From Theropithecus gelada (Eukaryota; Chordata; Mammalia; Primates; Cercopithecidae): DNA of 64,000 bases. The stretch spans positions 8,149,187 to 8,213,186 of the forward strand of contig NC_037680.1 of NCBI RefSeq assembly GCF_003255815.1, read 5' to 3'. The notes beneath the pieces are model-generated. The model saw only the letters and a list, made by a program, of their open reading frames with translations. It did not search any database and was not told the origin of the DNA. Each line of letters starts with the position of its first letter. Positions within the stretch are counted from its first letter, which is position 1. Shown piece after piece: positions 36,105 to 47,345 of this stretch. The position numbers were made by a program, and so were the translations under genes.

Positions 36105-36488
36105 TAAAAATACTTTGCATGCAAGGGTTAATGGTTCACAGACTCTTACAGTTATTTCTCCCATATATATTAGAGGATTCACATATACATAATATATATA
36201 TCATATGTACACATACACCATTGAAGTATGCCATATAAACATATGTGCTATATATATGTATATTATATACATAGTTTAACTATTGACATATACCATGTAT
36301 ATATACACTTGAATAAGAACAGTGATGAGAGTTAAAAACTGCAGGAGAACTCAGCTATGGGGTCTTTTGTCTATATGTATATATATATACACATGCTATA
36401 CTTCAGTATATATTGAAGAGAAATATATAGTGGAGAAATAACTGTGTAAGCATCTGTGAACCATTAACCCTTGCATGCAAAGTATTTT
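36105..36488. repeat. AT-rich inverted repeat with about 55-bp arms
   Basis: The left arm (36105-36159) and right arm (36432-36488) are reverse complements at roughly 54 of 57 positions, including 'gaaccattaacccttgcatg' on the right. The 270-bp centre is dominated by TA alternation, and its flanks also show weaker complementarity. The arms cross a TTAA next to 'cccttgcatgcaa', the layout of a piggyBac end, but the symmetry continues beyond it. Confidence 0.9.
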
Positions 36489-36682
36489 TGCACTGTAGCA
36501 TACTGGCATGGTAACATACATTGGGATACAGGAAGTTTCTCTAGCATCTTTCAAATTATATTATTTAAGTGTTCTCTTTCACATGGCAGACATCAAAATA
36601 TTTCTTTGATCCATTTTTCTCATACTTGCCTCCACATAACCTTGTGTTTCTACCAGCTGTTTCATGGCATATATTTTATCTC
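36489..36682. other. unique sequence between inverted repeat and Alu
   Basis: No gene or repeat recognised. Confidence 0.5.
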
Positions 36683-36984
36683 TTTTTTTTTTTTTTTTTT
36701 TTTTTTTTGATGGAGTCTCGCTTTGTTGCCCAGGCTGGAGTGCAGTGGTGCAGTCTCAGCTCACTGCAACCTCTGCCTTCCAGGTTCAAGCAATTCTCTT
36801 GCCTCAGCCTCCTGAGTAGCAGGGATTATAGGCGCCAGCCACCACACCCTGCCAATTCTTTTATTTTTAGTAGAAACGGAGTTTCACCATGTTGGCCAGG
36901 CTGCTCCCAAACTCCTGACCACAGGTGTTTTGCCTTGGCCTCCCAAAGTGCTGGGATTACAGGTATGAGCCACCGCGCCCAGCC
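36683..36984 (-). mobile_element. Alu (S-age), antisense
   Basis: Full Alu in reverse: a T tract at 36683-36708, right arm, linker and left arm ending 'caccgcgcccagcc' at 36984. Possible target duplication 'tttatctc'/'tatatctc' (7 of 8). The 145-codon ORF across it (36569-37006) is ordinary antisense-Alu reading, not a gene. Confidence 0.92.
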
Positions 36985-38040
36985 TATATCTCATATTTCT
37001 AAATAAGATTCTTGCAAAATTAAATTTTGGAAACCTGCTTCCTATCTAAAAATATTTGTTTCCTTCTTAGATTTCTTTTTCAAAATGATTTATGGCTCAA
37101 TTTTGAAAGCTTCATATTGAGTTAAGTCTGAAATGGGTTGATATGTGTATACTGCTTTGAAATAGATTAAGGAGCGAGAGACTAACAATGGAAATGCCAT
37201 CGTCTCATTTATTTCACATTTAGGTCATCAAATTGTTGTCCACACACACAAGGCAATCACAATATTTTAAACCACACTTTCAAATTTTCCTGAGGCTCTT
37301 CCATTGAATCATTGTGGCCATGAGGAGCTGAATTTAAGAAAAATCAAGGAGAGTGATAATGAACAATTCTATGAATGAAACTTTTCTGCATTTCTTTTTT
37401 GCTCTGAATTATAACGCACTCTTGGTAGATCCTAAAGTATTGTGTCTTTTATGTCTGTTTCAATCTCCATTCCCTGGAGGTTCTCAAGTCTGCATAAGGC
37501 CATCACAAAAACGAAAAGTTGAGTGTTTGAGTCCTTAACATTAAGAGTGGGGAAAAGTAAAGCCTGAGGAATCATATCTATGGCCAACATGGGAAAAGAT
37601 AACTATTAATCTCAGTTACATGGGAAGTAGTATTTATATTCATAATAGCCTAAAGCACATTCTCAAACATAAAATGCAGCAAACATCACTAGGTGAGTAA
37701 CATTCTCCTAAGTTCCTCAAATATCTCATTAATCTATCATTGGAAGAAACAATGCTATGCCTTAGGGATGCTCCTGAATATTTAGATTGATTTCTTTAAA
37801 ACACACACACACACAAACGAAACCCTCAAAATGAAATATTTCATCTTTGGAGACAGAAATACAAAAAGTACATGACAGAGCATTTTTCCTGTTCTGCAGG
37901 TAAGGAGCTTGGAAATCTCCACTCTGTTCTAACAAGTAAGGAGCTAAACACACTGAAAAAACAACTCTTTTTAGATTTGAAAAGAAGCGACATCACAGGG
38001 CAAAACACTGTTCCCAGAATTGAAGTGACAGACAGGCAGA
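36985..38040. other. unique sequence with short (CA)n
   Basis: Small 'aaaacacacacacacacaaa' tract at about 37799-37817. No gene recognised. Confidence 0.5.
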
Positions 38041-38824
38041 TGCATAAAATTACAACCTACCTGTAGAGAAACCTCCATGGAACCAGTGCCAGGGTAAGAA
38101 AACTGGGACTGTATTCGACAAATTGCTCTAGGCTCAGTGTGAACAACAATGAGAGTCAAAAACTGCAGAAGGACTCAGTCATGGGGGCTGGGGGGGGGGC
38201 TTTCATCAGTTTTACCTCAAGAAACTTGACTGAGTCCTCACATTAGACATGAGGGGAAAATGCCCTTGTGCTCCCAGCAGGGAGTGGGGAAAGGAATCAT
38301 TTTTAATTACACAGAGCACGCTGTTCTTCTTAAACAGGTGTGCCCTCAGGAGGAACTAGTTAACCTGAGTCTAACCTGCTGAATCTCATCAGAGTCAAAC
38401 TTTCTCTAGGAGAAAGGAAATATCTAACTCTAGCCTCTAGGTTTCTATGTGAGTAAAAGCAAGTATCAAACTCCAGCTCAGTCTAGATATACTATTCTAC
38501 CTAAAGAAGGAGAGAAAAACCGCAAAACACATGTACATATTCACAGTAATGAGGAATAGGCTCACTAAAAGACAGAGGCCCTATCACAGGATGATAGACT
38601 AATTTCTCTCCTCCCACACCTTAAAACCACATCACTAAAGACCTATTTAGAGTCACTCATTTTATATAGTACATCCTGTTCAGCTGTCTATCTTATCTAT
38701 GTCTCTATCTATGTATCTATCTATCTATCATCTATCTAAGAGATACACACACAAACATACTCTAAATGGCATAAAAGAAACAAAACAAAACAAACAAACA
38801 AAAACACAGTTTGAAAAGACAGAC
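38041..38824 (+). mobile_element. possible 5' UTR part of an old L1M
   Basis: Lies directly upstream of L1M ORF1 sequence and includes 'cagcagggagtggggaaagg', which I associate with old L1 5' UTRs. It also holds a perfect 12-bp stem ('aggactcagtca' about 38170, 'tgactgagtcct' about 38229) and a TCTA microsatellite. Assigned mainly by position. Confidence 0.4.
38690..38738. repeat. (TCTA)n microsatellite, interrupted
   Basis: 'ctatgtatctatctatctat' and neighbours, with several interruptions. Confidence 0.85.
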
Positions 38825-39799
38825 ACATGGCAGAGATCTTGAAATTACCAGAACAGGAATTTAAAACAACTGGGATTAACATGCTAAATGTTCTAACAGA
38901 TAATGTAGGCAGCATGCAAAAACAGATAGGAAATGTAAGCAGAGAGATGAAAATCCTAAGAAAGTATCAAAAAGAGATGCTAGAGATAAAAAAATAATGT
39001 AATTAGAAATGAAGAATGTGTTTGGTGAACTTATTAGCAGAATCCACATGGCTGAAGAAAGAAACACTGAGCTTGAGGATAAATCAATTGAAACTATGAA
39101 AACTGAAAACCAAAGGAAAAACAAAGACTAAAATAGAATAGAACATCAAAGAACTGTGGCACGACTACAAAAGGTGTAACCTACACATAATGAGAATGCC
39201 AGAGATATTAAAAATAACAAAAGACATTTTTCTCAAATTCTCTTTTATAATATCTTGCTAGTTTCTAAGGAGTTAAATCAAGTCTTTGATACTTTACTTA
39301 AAAAAGAAAACAGTAATGATATATTAATTCAACTGTATCAGCAGTCACTTTAAACAACAATATTCTAAATGTACCAATTAATAGACAGGGAATGTCAGAA
39401 TGGATCAAAAAATAATATGCAACTCTAGATTGTCTACAAGAAACCCATTTTAAATATAAAGACACATATAGATTAAAATGAATTGAATGTAAAAAGATAT
39501 ACAATGCTAGTAGCTAGCTGTATTATTTTCAGACCAGAGCAGGCCAAAAAAAAAAATAGTTATCACAAACAAAGAGGAGCATTACATAAAGATAAAGGGG
39601 TCTATTATCCAACAAGAAATAGCAATTCTTGTAACAACATACCATTCTACCAATGCAGCATCAATATTCATGAGGCAAAAACTGATGGAACTGCACAAAG
39701 AAATAGATGAATTCACTATTTTAGTTGAAGGTTTCAACACCCCTCTATTAGAAAGGAACAGATCCAGCAAGGAGAAAATCAGTAAAGATATAGTTAAAC

Positions 39800-40193
39800 T
39801 GCCATGGTTTGAATGTTTGTTCTTCCCTAACCCCCAAATTCAAATGTTGAAATCTTCATACCCAAAGTGATGATATTTGGAGGTGGGCCTTTGGGAGGTG
39901 TTTAAGTCATGTAAAGATGTTGAGAGAAGGCACAGTCTATAAACCTAATGGGATTAGTGGCCTTATTAAAAGGACTTTATAAATAGAAACTTTGCTCCTT
40001 CCACCTTGCGAGGCCATTGCAAGAATATGTGATGTGTAAGCCAGAAAGTATACACTCACTGAATTTGCCAGAGATGGTTACTTGGAATTTGCAGCCTCCA
40101 TATCTGTGGGAAATAAATTTCTGTTGCTTGTAAGCCACCCAGTCCATGACATTTTGTTATAGCAGTCTGAAAAGACTGAGACATGAGCCCAGC
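39800..40193 (+). mobile_element. MaLR solitary LTR (MLT1/MST type) inside L1M
   Basis: Opens 'tgccatggtttgaatgtttg' and closes 'actgagaca'. It contains 'aataaatttctgttgcttgt' and 'cacccagtccatgacatttt'. L1M sequence resumes after it. No clear 5-bp duplication. Confidence 0.82.
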
Positions 40194-40775
40194 AACACCG
40201 TCAATCAACAGGTTATATTTGACTACAATATACAGACTATTTTATCCAACAAAAGCAGAATATACACTCTTCTCAAGCTTACAGGGAACATTCAATAACA
40301 TAGACCACACTTGGGGCCATAAAAGAAACCTAACAAATTTAAAATAGTAGAAATCACACAATGTCTACTCTTAAACCAGAGTAGAATTAAACTAGAAATT
40401 TATAGCAGAAAGGCAGAAAATCCCAACATACATGGAGCTTATACAACATACCTCTAAATAACACATAGGTTAAAGAAACATCTCAATTGAAAATTTAATA
40501 TATCTTAAACTAAATAAAAATGAAAATACAACTTATTAAAATTTTTTGGATACAGTAAAAACTGTATTTAGAGGGAAATTATAGCATTTACTGCATATAT
40601 CATAAAACAATCTAAAATCAATTATCTAAGCTTTAACTTTAGGAAACTAGAAAAAGAAGAACAAATTAAATAATTAAATACAAATTAAGCAGAAGAAAAT
40701 AAGTAATATAAATTAGAGCAGAAATAAATGAAATTAAAATAGAAAGTCAATAGAGAAAAATCAATGAATCCACCA

Positions 40776-40850
40776 ACTGCATTCCAGCCTGGGCAACAGA
40801 GTGAGACAGGGTCTATCTCCAAAAACAAACAAACAAGAACAACAAAACTA
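40776..40850 (+). mobile_element. short Alu 3' end inside L1M
   Basis: 'tgcattccagcctgggcaac' then 'agagtgagac' and an A-rich (CAAA)-type tail. Only the last about 50 bases of an Alu remain, a severely 5'-truncated copy. Confidence 0.8.
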
Positions 40851-41350
40851 CAACAATAAAAAACCTCCTGGAACTGGTAAGCTATAATATCAAAGTTGAG
40901 AGATGCATGCAAGGAATAATATACAAAAATCCATCACCACATGGCATTTGAAATTAACAATGCAATACAACTCACATTAATATCCTAAAAAAATGAAATA
41001 TTTATATATAGTCAAACAAAATATGTACAACATCTGTATAAGAAAAATGAAGAAACTCTAATGAAAAGAATCAAAGGAGAATTATACAAATAAGGACATA
41101 TTTCATTTTCGTTTATAGGAAGACTCAATATTGTCAAGATGGCGGTTGATCCCAACTTGTTCTGTAGATTCACTGCCATACCAATCAAAATCCTAGCAAT
41201 TTACTTTACAGATAAACTTTATTCTAAAGTTTATATAGAAGTACAAAAGACCCAGATTAGCCAAGATAATAATGAAGGAGAAGAACTAAGTTGGAGGATT
41301 AACACTACCCAAATTCAAGACTTACTATAATGCTACAGTAATCAAAACAG

Positions 41351-41515
41351 TATGCTTTTAGCAAAATGATATAAAAAAAAAAAAAGCAGAATAAAGGGTC
41401 TAGAAGTAGACCCACATAAATGTAATCAACTAGTCTTTGACAAAGGAGCAAAGGCAGTACAATGGAGAAAAGATAGTCATTTCAACAAATCTTACTGGAA
41501 GAATCAAATATCCAC

Positions 41516-41550
<35 letters not shown>

Positions 41551-41552
41551 GT
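41351..41552. repeat. A tract and (ATA)n microsatellite in L1M
   Basis: A 13-A run near 41372 and an uninterrupted ATA array at about 41517-41551. Confidence 0.85.
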
Positions 41553-41850
41553 ATCTCTATACAGATCTAACATCCTTCATACAAATTGGCTCAAAATATC
41601 CCACAGACCTAAATGTAAAACACAAAACTATAAAATTTCTAGAAGATAACATAGGAGAAAATCTGGATGACTTCATTTGGTGATAACTTTTCAGATATGT
41701 CACCAAAACTTGACCCAGGAAAGAAAGAACTGTTCAACTGGACATTATTAAATTTTTTAGAAAATCTGCTCTGTATAAAACTCTGTCAAGAAAAGGAAAA
41801 AAATGAGATTTAGACTAGGGGATATATTTTCAAAGACATATGTGATAAAG

Positions 41851-42150
41851 GACTGTGTCTTAGTCTATTTGTACTACTATAACAAAATACCACAGTTTTA
41901 GTAATTTATAAACAAGAGAAATTTATTTCTCACAGTTCAGCCTCTGCTGCGTCCTTCAGAAGGGACGAATGCTGTGTCTTCATATGGTGGAAGATATGGA
42001 AGGGCAAGAGAGGATGAATGCTCTCTGAAGCCTTTATTATAAGAGTATTAATCCATTTCCAAAAGGCCCCAATTCTTAATATAACAAAAATGAGGACTAA
42101 GATTCAACATAAATTTCAGAGGTGACACCACGTCAAACCATAGCAGACTG
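41851..42150 (-). mobile_element. MaLR solitary LTR, antisense, with perfect 5-bp duplication
   Basis: The LTR spans 41856-42145, from 'tgtcttagtctatttgtact' to 'caaaccatagca', between perfect 'gactg' copies (41851-41855 and 42146-42150). It sits in the L1M ORF2 region. It is shorter than the related family because the middle is deleted. Confidence 0.88.
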
Positions 42151-43724
42151 TTATCCAAAATGTATGAAGAACTCTTAGAACTCTACAATAAGAAAACCAA
42201 CTAACTGAATTAAAAAAAAAAAATGGACGTAAAACCTTAATAGACACCAAAGAATATAAAGCGATGGCAAATAAGCACATAAAATAATGTTCAATATCAT
42301 ATTTAATAAAAGAAATGCAAACTGAAATAATGTGATACCACTACACATCTAGTGGAATGGCAAAAATTTACAACACTGACAACAACAAATGCTGGTGAGG
42401 AAGTGGAGCAACAGATACTCTCATTCATTGCTGACGAAATTGCAAAATGATATAACCACTTTGGAAGATAGTTTGGTGGTTTCTTACAAAACATACACTC
42501 TATGATACAGCACTCTCACTCCTTGTTATACACCCAAATGAATTGAAAACTTATTTCCACACAAGAACTTGCACATGGATGTTTATAGCAGCTATATTCG
42601 TAATGTATTCATAATTATAAAAACATGTAATCAACCAGGATATTCTTCAATAAATAAATGGATAAACTGTGGTACATCCAGGATTATATGGAATATTATT
42701 CATCGGTGAAAATAAATAGCTACGAAACCATGAAAAGATGTGGAGAAAACTTTAATGCATATTACTAAGTGAAAGAACTCAATCTCGAAGGCTTATATAC
42801 TACATGATTCCAAATATATGACATTCTGGAAAGGGCAAAACACTGGAGACAGTAAAAGACTAGAGTTAGAGAGAAGGGAGGGATTAAATAGGCAGCACAC
42901 AGAGAATTAAGGCAGTGAAACTGTTCTACATGATACCATACATGTCCTCCTATGTTTGTCCAACTTGTAGAATGTATAACATTAAGAGTGAACCCTAAAG
43001 AGTCCTAGCCTTTAGATAACAATGATGTGTCTATGTGGGTTCCTCAGTTTTAACAAATCTATCACTGTGGTGGAGGATGCTGATCAGGCGGTAGGCTATG
43101 CATATGTGGGGGCAGGGTGCATATGAGTATCTCTGTACCTTTCTCTCAATTGTTCTGTGTACTTAAAACAGCACTAAAAAGATTCTATACCCACAGTCAA
43201 CATTATATTGAACAGGGAAAAGTTGAAAGCATTTCCCTTGAGAAATGGAACAAGACAAGGATGTCCACTTTCACCACTTCTGTTCAACAGGGTACTGGAA
43301 GTTCTAGCCAGAGCAATCAGAGAAGAGAAAAAAATAAAGGGCATCCAAATTGGTAAAGAGGAAGTCAGACTGTCACTGTTTGCTGATGATATGACTGTTT
43401 ACCTAGAAAACCCTAAAGACTCCTCCAGAAAACTCCTAGAACTGATTTAAACAATTCAGCAAAGTTTCAGGAGACAAAATTAATATACACAAATCAGTAG
43501 CTCAGTTATACACCAACAGCGCCCAAGCTGAGAATCAAATCAAGAACTCAACCCCTTTCACAATAGTTGCAAAAAATTAAAATACTTAGAAATATACCTA
43601 ACCAAGAATGTGAAAGACCTCTACAAGGAAAACTACAAAACACTGCTGAAAGAAATCATGGATGACACAAACGGAAACACATCCCATGCTCATGGATGGG
43701 TAGAATCAATATCATGAAGATGAC

Positions 43725-44075
43725 TGTCTTAGTCGGTTTTCACACTGCTGATAAAGACATACCAGAGACTGGGAAGAAAAAGAGGTTTAACTGGACTTAC
43801 AGTTCCATATGGCTGGGGAGGCCTCAGAATCACGGTGGGAGGCAAAAGGTACTTCTTACATGGCAGCAGCAAGAGAAAATGAGGAAGCGAAAGCGGAAAC
43901 CCCTGATAAACCCATCAGATCTTGTGAGACTTATTCACTGTCATAAGAATAGCATGGGAAAGACCGACCACCATGATTTAATTACCTCCCTGAGGATCCC
44001 TCCAACAACACATGGGAATTCTGGGAGATACAAATCAAGTTGAGATTTGGGTAGGGACACAGCCAAACCATATCA
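43725..44075 (-). mobile_element. THE1-type solitary LTR, antisense
   Basis: Opens 'tgtcttagtcggttttcaca' and closes 'accatatca'. Landmarks 'ttccatatggctggggaggc' and 'taattacctccctgagg' are typical of THE1 in reverse. Flanks 'atgac' (43720-43724) and 'gtgac' (44076-44080) match 4 of 5. L1 sequence continues on both sides. Confidence 0.92.
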
Positions 44076-45286
44076 GTGACCATATTGCTAAAAACAATCT
44101 ACAAATTCAATGCAATTCCCATCAAAATACCACCATCATTCTTCACAGAATTAGAAAAATAATCCTAAAATTCATATGGAACCAAAAAAGAGCCCACACA
44201 GTCAAAGCAAGACTAAGCAATAAGAACAAATTTGGAGGTATAACATTATCAGACTTCAAACTATACTATAAGGCCATAGTCACCAAAACAGCATTGTACT
44301 GGTATAAAATCAGCACACAGATCAATGGAATAGTATAGAGAACACAGAAATAAAGCCAAATACTTACAGCCAACTAATCTTCGACAAAGCAAACAAAAGT
44401 GGGTAGAGGACACTCTATTCAACTAATGGTGCTGTGATAATTGGCAAGCCACATGTAGAAGAATAAAACTGGATCCTCATTTCCCAACTTATACAAAAAC
44501 ATGGACTCAAGATGGGTCAAAGACTTAAACCTAAAACCTGAAACCATAAAGATTCTAGAAGATAACACTGGAAAAAACCTTCCAGATATTGGCTTAGGCA
44601 GAGACTTCATGACCCAAGAACTCAAAAGCAAATACAACAAAAATAAAGAAAAAAGATGAGACTTAAACTAAAGAGTTTCTGGACAGCAAAAGAAATAATC
44701 AGCAGAGTTAACAAACAACCCACAGAATGGGAGAAAATCTTCACAATCTGTACATCTGACAAAGGACTAATAACCAGAATCTACAAAGAACCCAAAGAAA
44801 TCAGCCAAAAACCCCCCACAAAATCCTATCAAAAAATGGGCTAAAGCCATGAATAGACAATACTCAAAATAAGATATACAAATGGCCAACAGCATATGGA
44901 AAAAAATCTTAACATTGCTAATTTATCAGGGACATGCAAATCAAAACTACAATGCAATACCACCTCAATCCTGCACGAATGGCCATTAAAAAAAAAAAGT
45001 TGGTGTGGATGTGATGATAGGGAACACTTTTACACTGCTGGTGGGAATGTAAACTAGTACAACCACTGTGGAAAAGAGTACAGAGATTCTTAAGAACTAC
45101 AAGTAGATCTACTGTTTGCTCCAGCAATCCTAATACTAGGTATCTACCCAAAGGAAAAGAAGTCATTATATGAAAAAGATACTCGCACATGTATGTTTGT
45201 AGTAGCACAATTTGCAATGGCAAAAATATAGAACCAGCCCAAATGTCCATCGATCAATGAGTAGATAAATAAAATGTGGTATATAG

Positions 45287-45398
45287 AGGCAGGAGAATTG
45301 CTTGAATCTGGGAGGTGGAGGTTGCAGAGAGACAAGATTGGGCCACTGCACTCCAGCCTGGGTGACAGAGCAAAACTCCATCTCAAAAAAAAAAGGGG
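45287..45398 (+). mobile_element. 5'-truncated Alu
   Basis: Begins at 'gaggcaggagaattgcttga' in the right arm and ends in ten As followed by a G run that precedes the next Alu. Confidence 0.85.
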
Positions 45399-45399
45399 G

Positions 45400-45696
45400 G
45401 GCCCAGCGTAGTGGCTCATGCCTATAATCCCAGTACTTTAGGAGGCCGAGGTAGGCAGATCACCTGAGCTCAGGGGTTTGAAACCAGCCCGGTCGATGTG
45501 GCGAAACCCCGTCTCTACTAAAAATACAAAATTAGCTGGGCGTGGTGGCACACACCTGTAATCCCAGCTACTTGGGAGGCTGAGGCAGGAGAATTGCTTG
45601 AACCCAGGAGGTGGAGGTTGTGGTGAGCCGAGATGATGCCATTGCACTCCAGCCTGGGTAACAAGAGCAAAACTCCATCTCAAAAAAAAAAAAAAA
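45400..45696 (+). mobile_element. AluS-type, full length
   Basis: Both arms and a 15-A tail. It lies head-to-tail behind the truncated Alu, so both probably entered the L1 'ggtatata' site or one targeted the tail of the other. Confidence 0.9.
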
Positions 45697-45703
45697 AGTT
45701 ATG

Positions 45704-45709
<6 letters not shown>

Positions 45710-45752
<43 letters not shown>
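45710..45752. repeat. (TG)n microsatellite
   Basis: About 20 TG units. It grew where the L1 normally reads 'tatatatacaca' next to the Alu insertion site. Confidence 0.92.
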
Positions 45753-46120
45753 TCCATGGAATACAACTCAGTCATAAAAGGAATGAACTATTGGCATTTT
45801 CCGCAACCTGAATGGAATTGGAGACTACTAGTCCCAAGTGAAGTAACTCAGGAATGGAAAACCAAACATCAAATATTCTTGCTTATATGTAGGAACTAAG
45901 CTATGAGGATGCAAAGGCATAAAAATAATACATTAGACTTTGGGTCCTCAGGATAAAGGGTGGGAGGTGAGGAGGGATAAAAGACCACACAATGGGTGTA
46001 GTGTACACTGCTCAGGTGATGGGTGCACCAAAATCTCAGAACTCACCCCTAAAGAATTTACTCATGTAATGAAACACCACCTGTTCCCCAAAATCCTACT
46101 GAAATAAAAAATATTTTTTA

Positions 46121-46380
46121 AAAAAGTTCTGTATATAAAATATAAACATTACAAATCATATATAATATCTATTATATATATAAATAGATTATACATATCA
46201 TATATATAATATAAATCTATCATGGTCATAAACACCTCACAGAACTTAATCTGAAAATCATATATATCATATATATGAGATATAAGATATATTCCTATTT
46301 ATATATAAGCTATATCTCATTATATATGCATATACATATACATATTAGACATAATCAGATCAACTTTTGTGAGGTGTTTG
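46121..46380. repeat. AT-rich imperfect palindrome
   Basis: Outer arms 46230-46253 ('aaacacctcacagaacttaa' onward) and 46354-46378 ('tgaggtgttt' ending) are reverse complements at about 21 of 24 positions. Inside is a 'gagatata...tatatctc' stem and long TA alternation. No element ends recognised. Confidence 0.8.
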
Positions 46381-46387
46381 TCTTAGT

Positions 46388-46467
46388 AACAGGGTACTGG
46401 AAGTTCTAGCCAGAGCAATCAGACAAGAGAAAAAAATAAAGGGCATCCAAATTGGTAAACAGGAAGT
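46388..46467 (+). repeat. 80-bp copy of L1 ORF2 sequence from 43286-43365
   Basis: Matches the upstream L1 at 78 of 80 positions, without gaps, at a fixed offset of 3102 bases, including the shared 'aacagggtactgg'. It has no L1 3' end, no poly-A and no obvious target duplication, so it is not a normal L1 insertion. Confidence 0.93.
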
Positions 46468-46839
46468 GTCCATAATTAACACTTGCAAATATGTTCACCT
46501 ACATAAGTTGTGTAAATCATGATCAGAGGTGACAGTGTTGAAATTTATCTCTGACCTGTGATCCTGGAAAACAGAAAAGGTTAAGAAATCTCTCCAACAC
46601 TTATGTCTATGGAAACTCATTTGCTGCAAAGAACCACTCTGCCCCATGAGTTACTAATAAATAAGATTCACAGATGTCCCCCTTATTTACCTATGACATG
46701 TCTAGACATAGACCCTCCAAATTCCCATTTTTGCCTAATAAATGATTAGTTGAACTGGTTTGTCTTCACTGACTCATCAGAACAAAAGGTTTTGACAGAA
46801 TGATTGTACAAATGGACAATAAACAGACCACATATAAAA
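46468..46839. other. unique sequence
   Basis: No gene or recognised repeat. Confidence 0.45.
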
Positions 46840-47345
46840 TTATAATGTTGTTCCAAAACCTGCATTAACCTAGCTAGGAAAGCAACCCTTAGCTACAACA
46901 AATAATCCAGGAAGTCAGCCTGCCATAAATCAGACTTTGAGGAAACCAGATTGCTTTCTCTAGTGAAAAGCAAGAAAATTATACAATAACTTTTGTAATG
47001 ATTGGCTCAAAATGGCCAGGACTTGATTAAAAACTGACAGCTCCCCACTTATTGTCCCTACTTCCAACTCAGGACCAAAGAGAGAAAATCAAATGTGTAC
47101 CCCTAACCAATCACATAGGATGCCCAACTTCTAGTGAGTCTGCCTGCAGCTTCCCTAAGCTAACATCCTTCAATGAAGGTACGCTCGAAGGCTTTCTTTT
47201 TTTCACTAGGTACAAAGCTTTTCCACTCTTCTGCCTGCCTCGCACTCTCTGAAATGATAGTGGCTGATTTCCTCACTATAGCAAGCCTTTGCTTTTCTCA
47301 TTTGGTTAGTCTGTATTTCCACAATTTGTTATCCAAACTTTGTTA
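46840..47345 (+). mobile_element. possible ERV1-type LTR fragment
   Basis: Text such as 'gattggctcaaaatggccag' and 'ttcctcactatagcaagcct' has an LTR-like style. Termini not found. Confidence 0.3.

Larger units (their letters stand above)
38825..43182 (+). mobile_element. old L1M element with nested insertions
   Basis: ORF1-like text (38825-39215: 'gtaagcagagagatgaaaat', 'actgagcttgaggataaatc'), ORF2 endonuclease remains (39390-39800, 40194 on), RT and C-terminal remains (41100-42760), and a 3' UTR ending 'ggcggtaggctatgcatatg' and 'tgtacttaaaacagcactaa'. It is interrupted by two MaLR LTRs and a short Alu end. Stops occur throughout; it is much older than the L1 at 19.8 kb. Confidence 0.82.
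43183..46120 (+). mobile_element. L1PB/L1PA16-age L1, 5'-truncated, with nested insertions
   Basis: Starts in the ORF2 RT region and ends with the 3' UTR wording 'aaacaccacctgttccccaa' and A-rich tail (to about 46118). Degenerate target duplications flank it: 'aaaaagattctata' (about 43174) and 'aaaaagttctgtata' (about 46119), showing it inserted into the 3' tail of the older L1M. The 80-codon ORF at 43208-43450 keeps RT motif B and an intact F-A-D-D. A THE1 LTR, two Alus and a TG array interrupt it. Confidence 0.88.

Noticed and set aside
36160..36430. TATA-rich region as a promoter
   Set aside because: Simple TA alternation without initiator, GC box or downstream gene.
36105..36488. ordinary piggyBac element with TTAA ends
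   Set aside because: The TTAA and 'cccttgcatgcaa' face outward on both arms and the symmetry extends into the flanks, so the element boundaries do not fit.
36569..37006. 145-codon ORF ending in proline-rich Alu-like peptide
   Set aside because: Most of it is standard antisense Alu translation preceded by a T-tract encoding phenylalanines.
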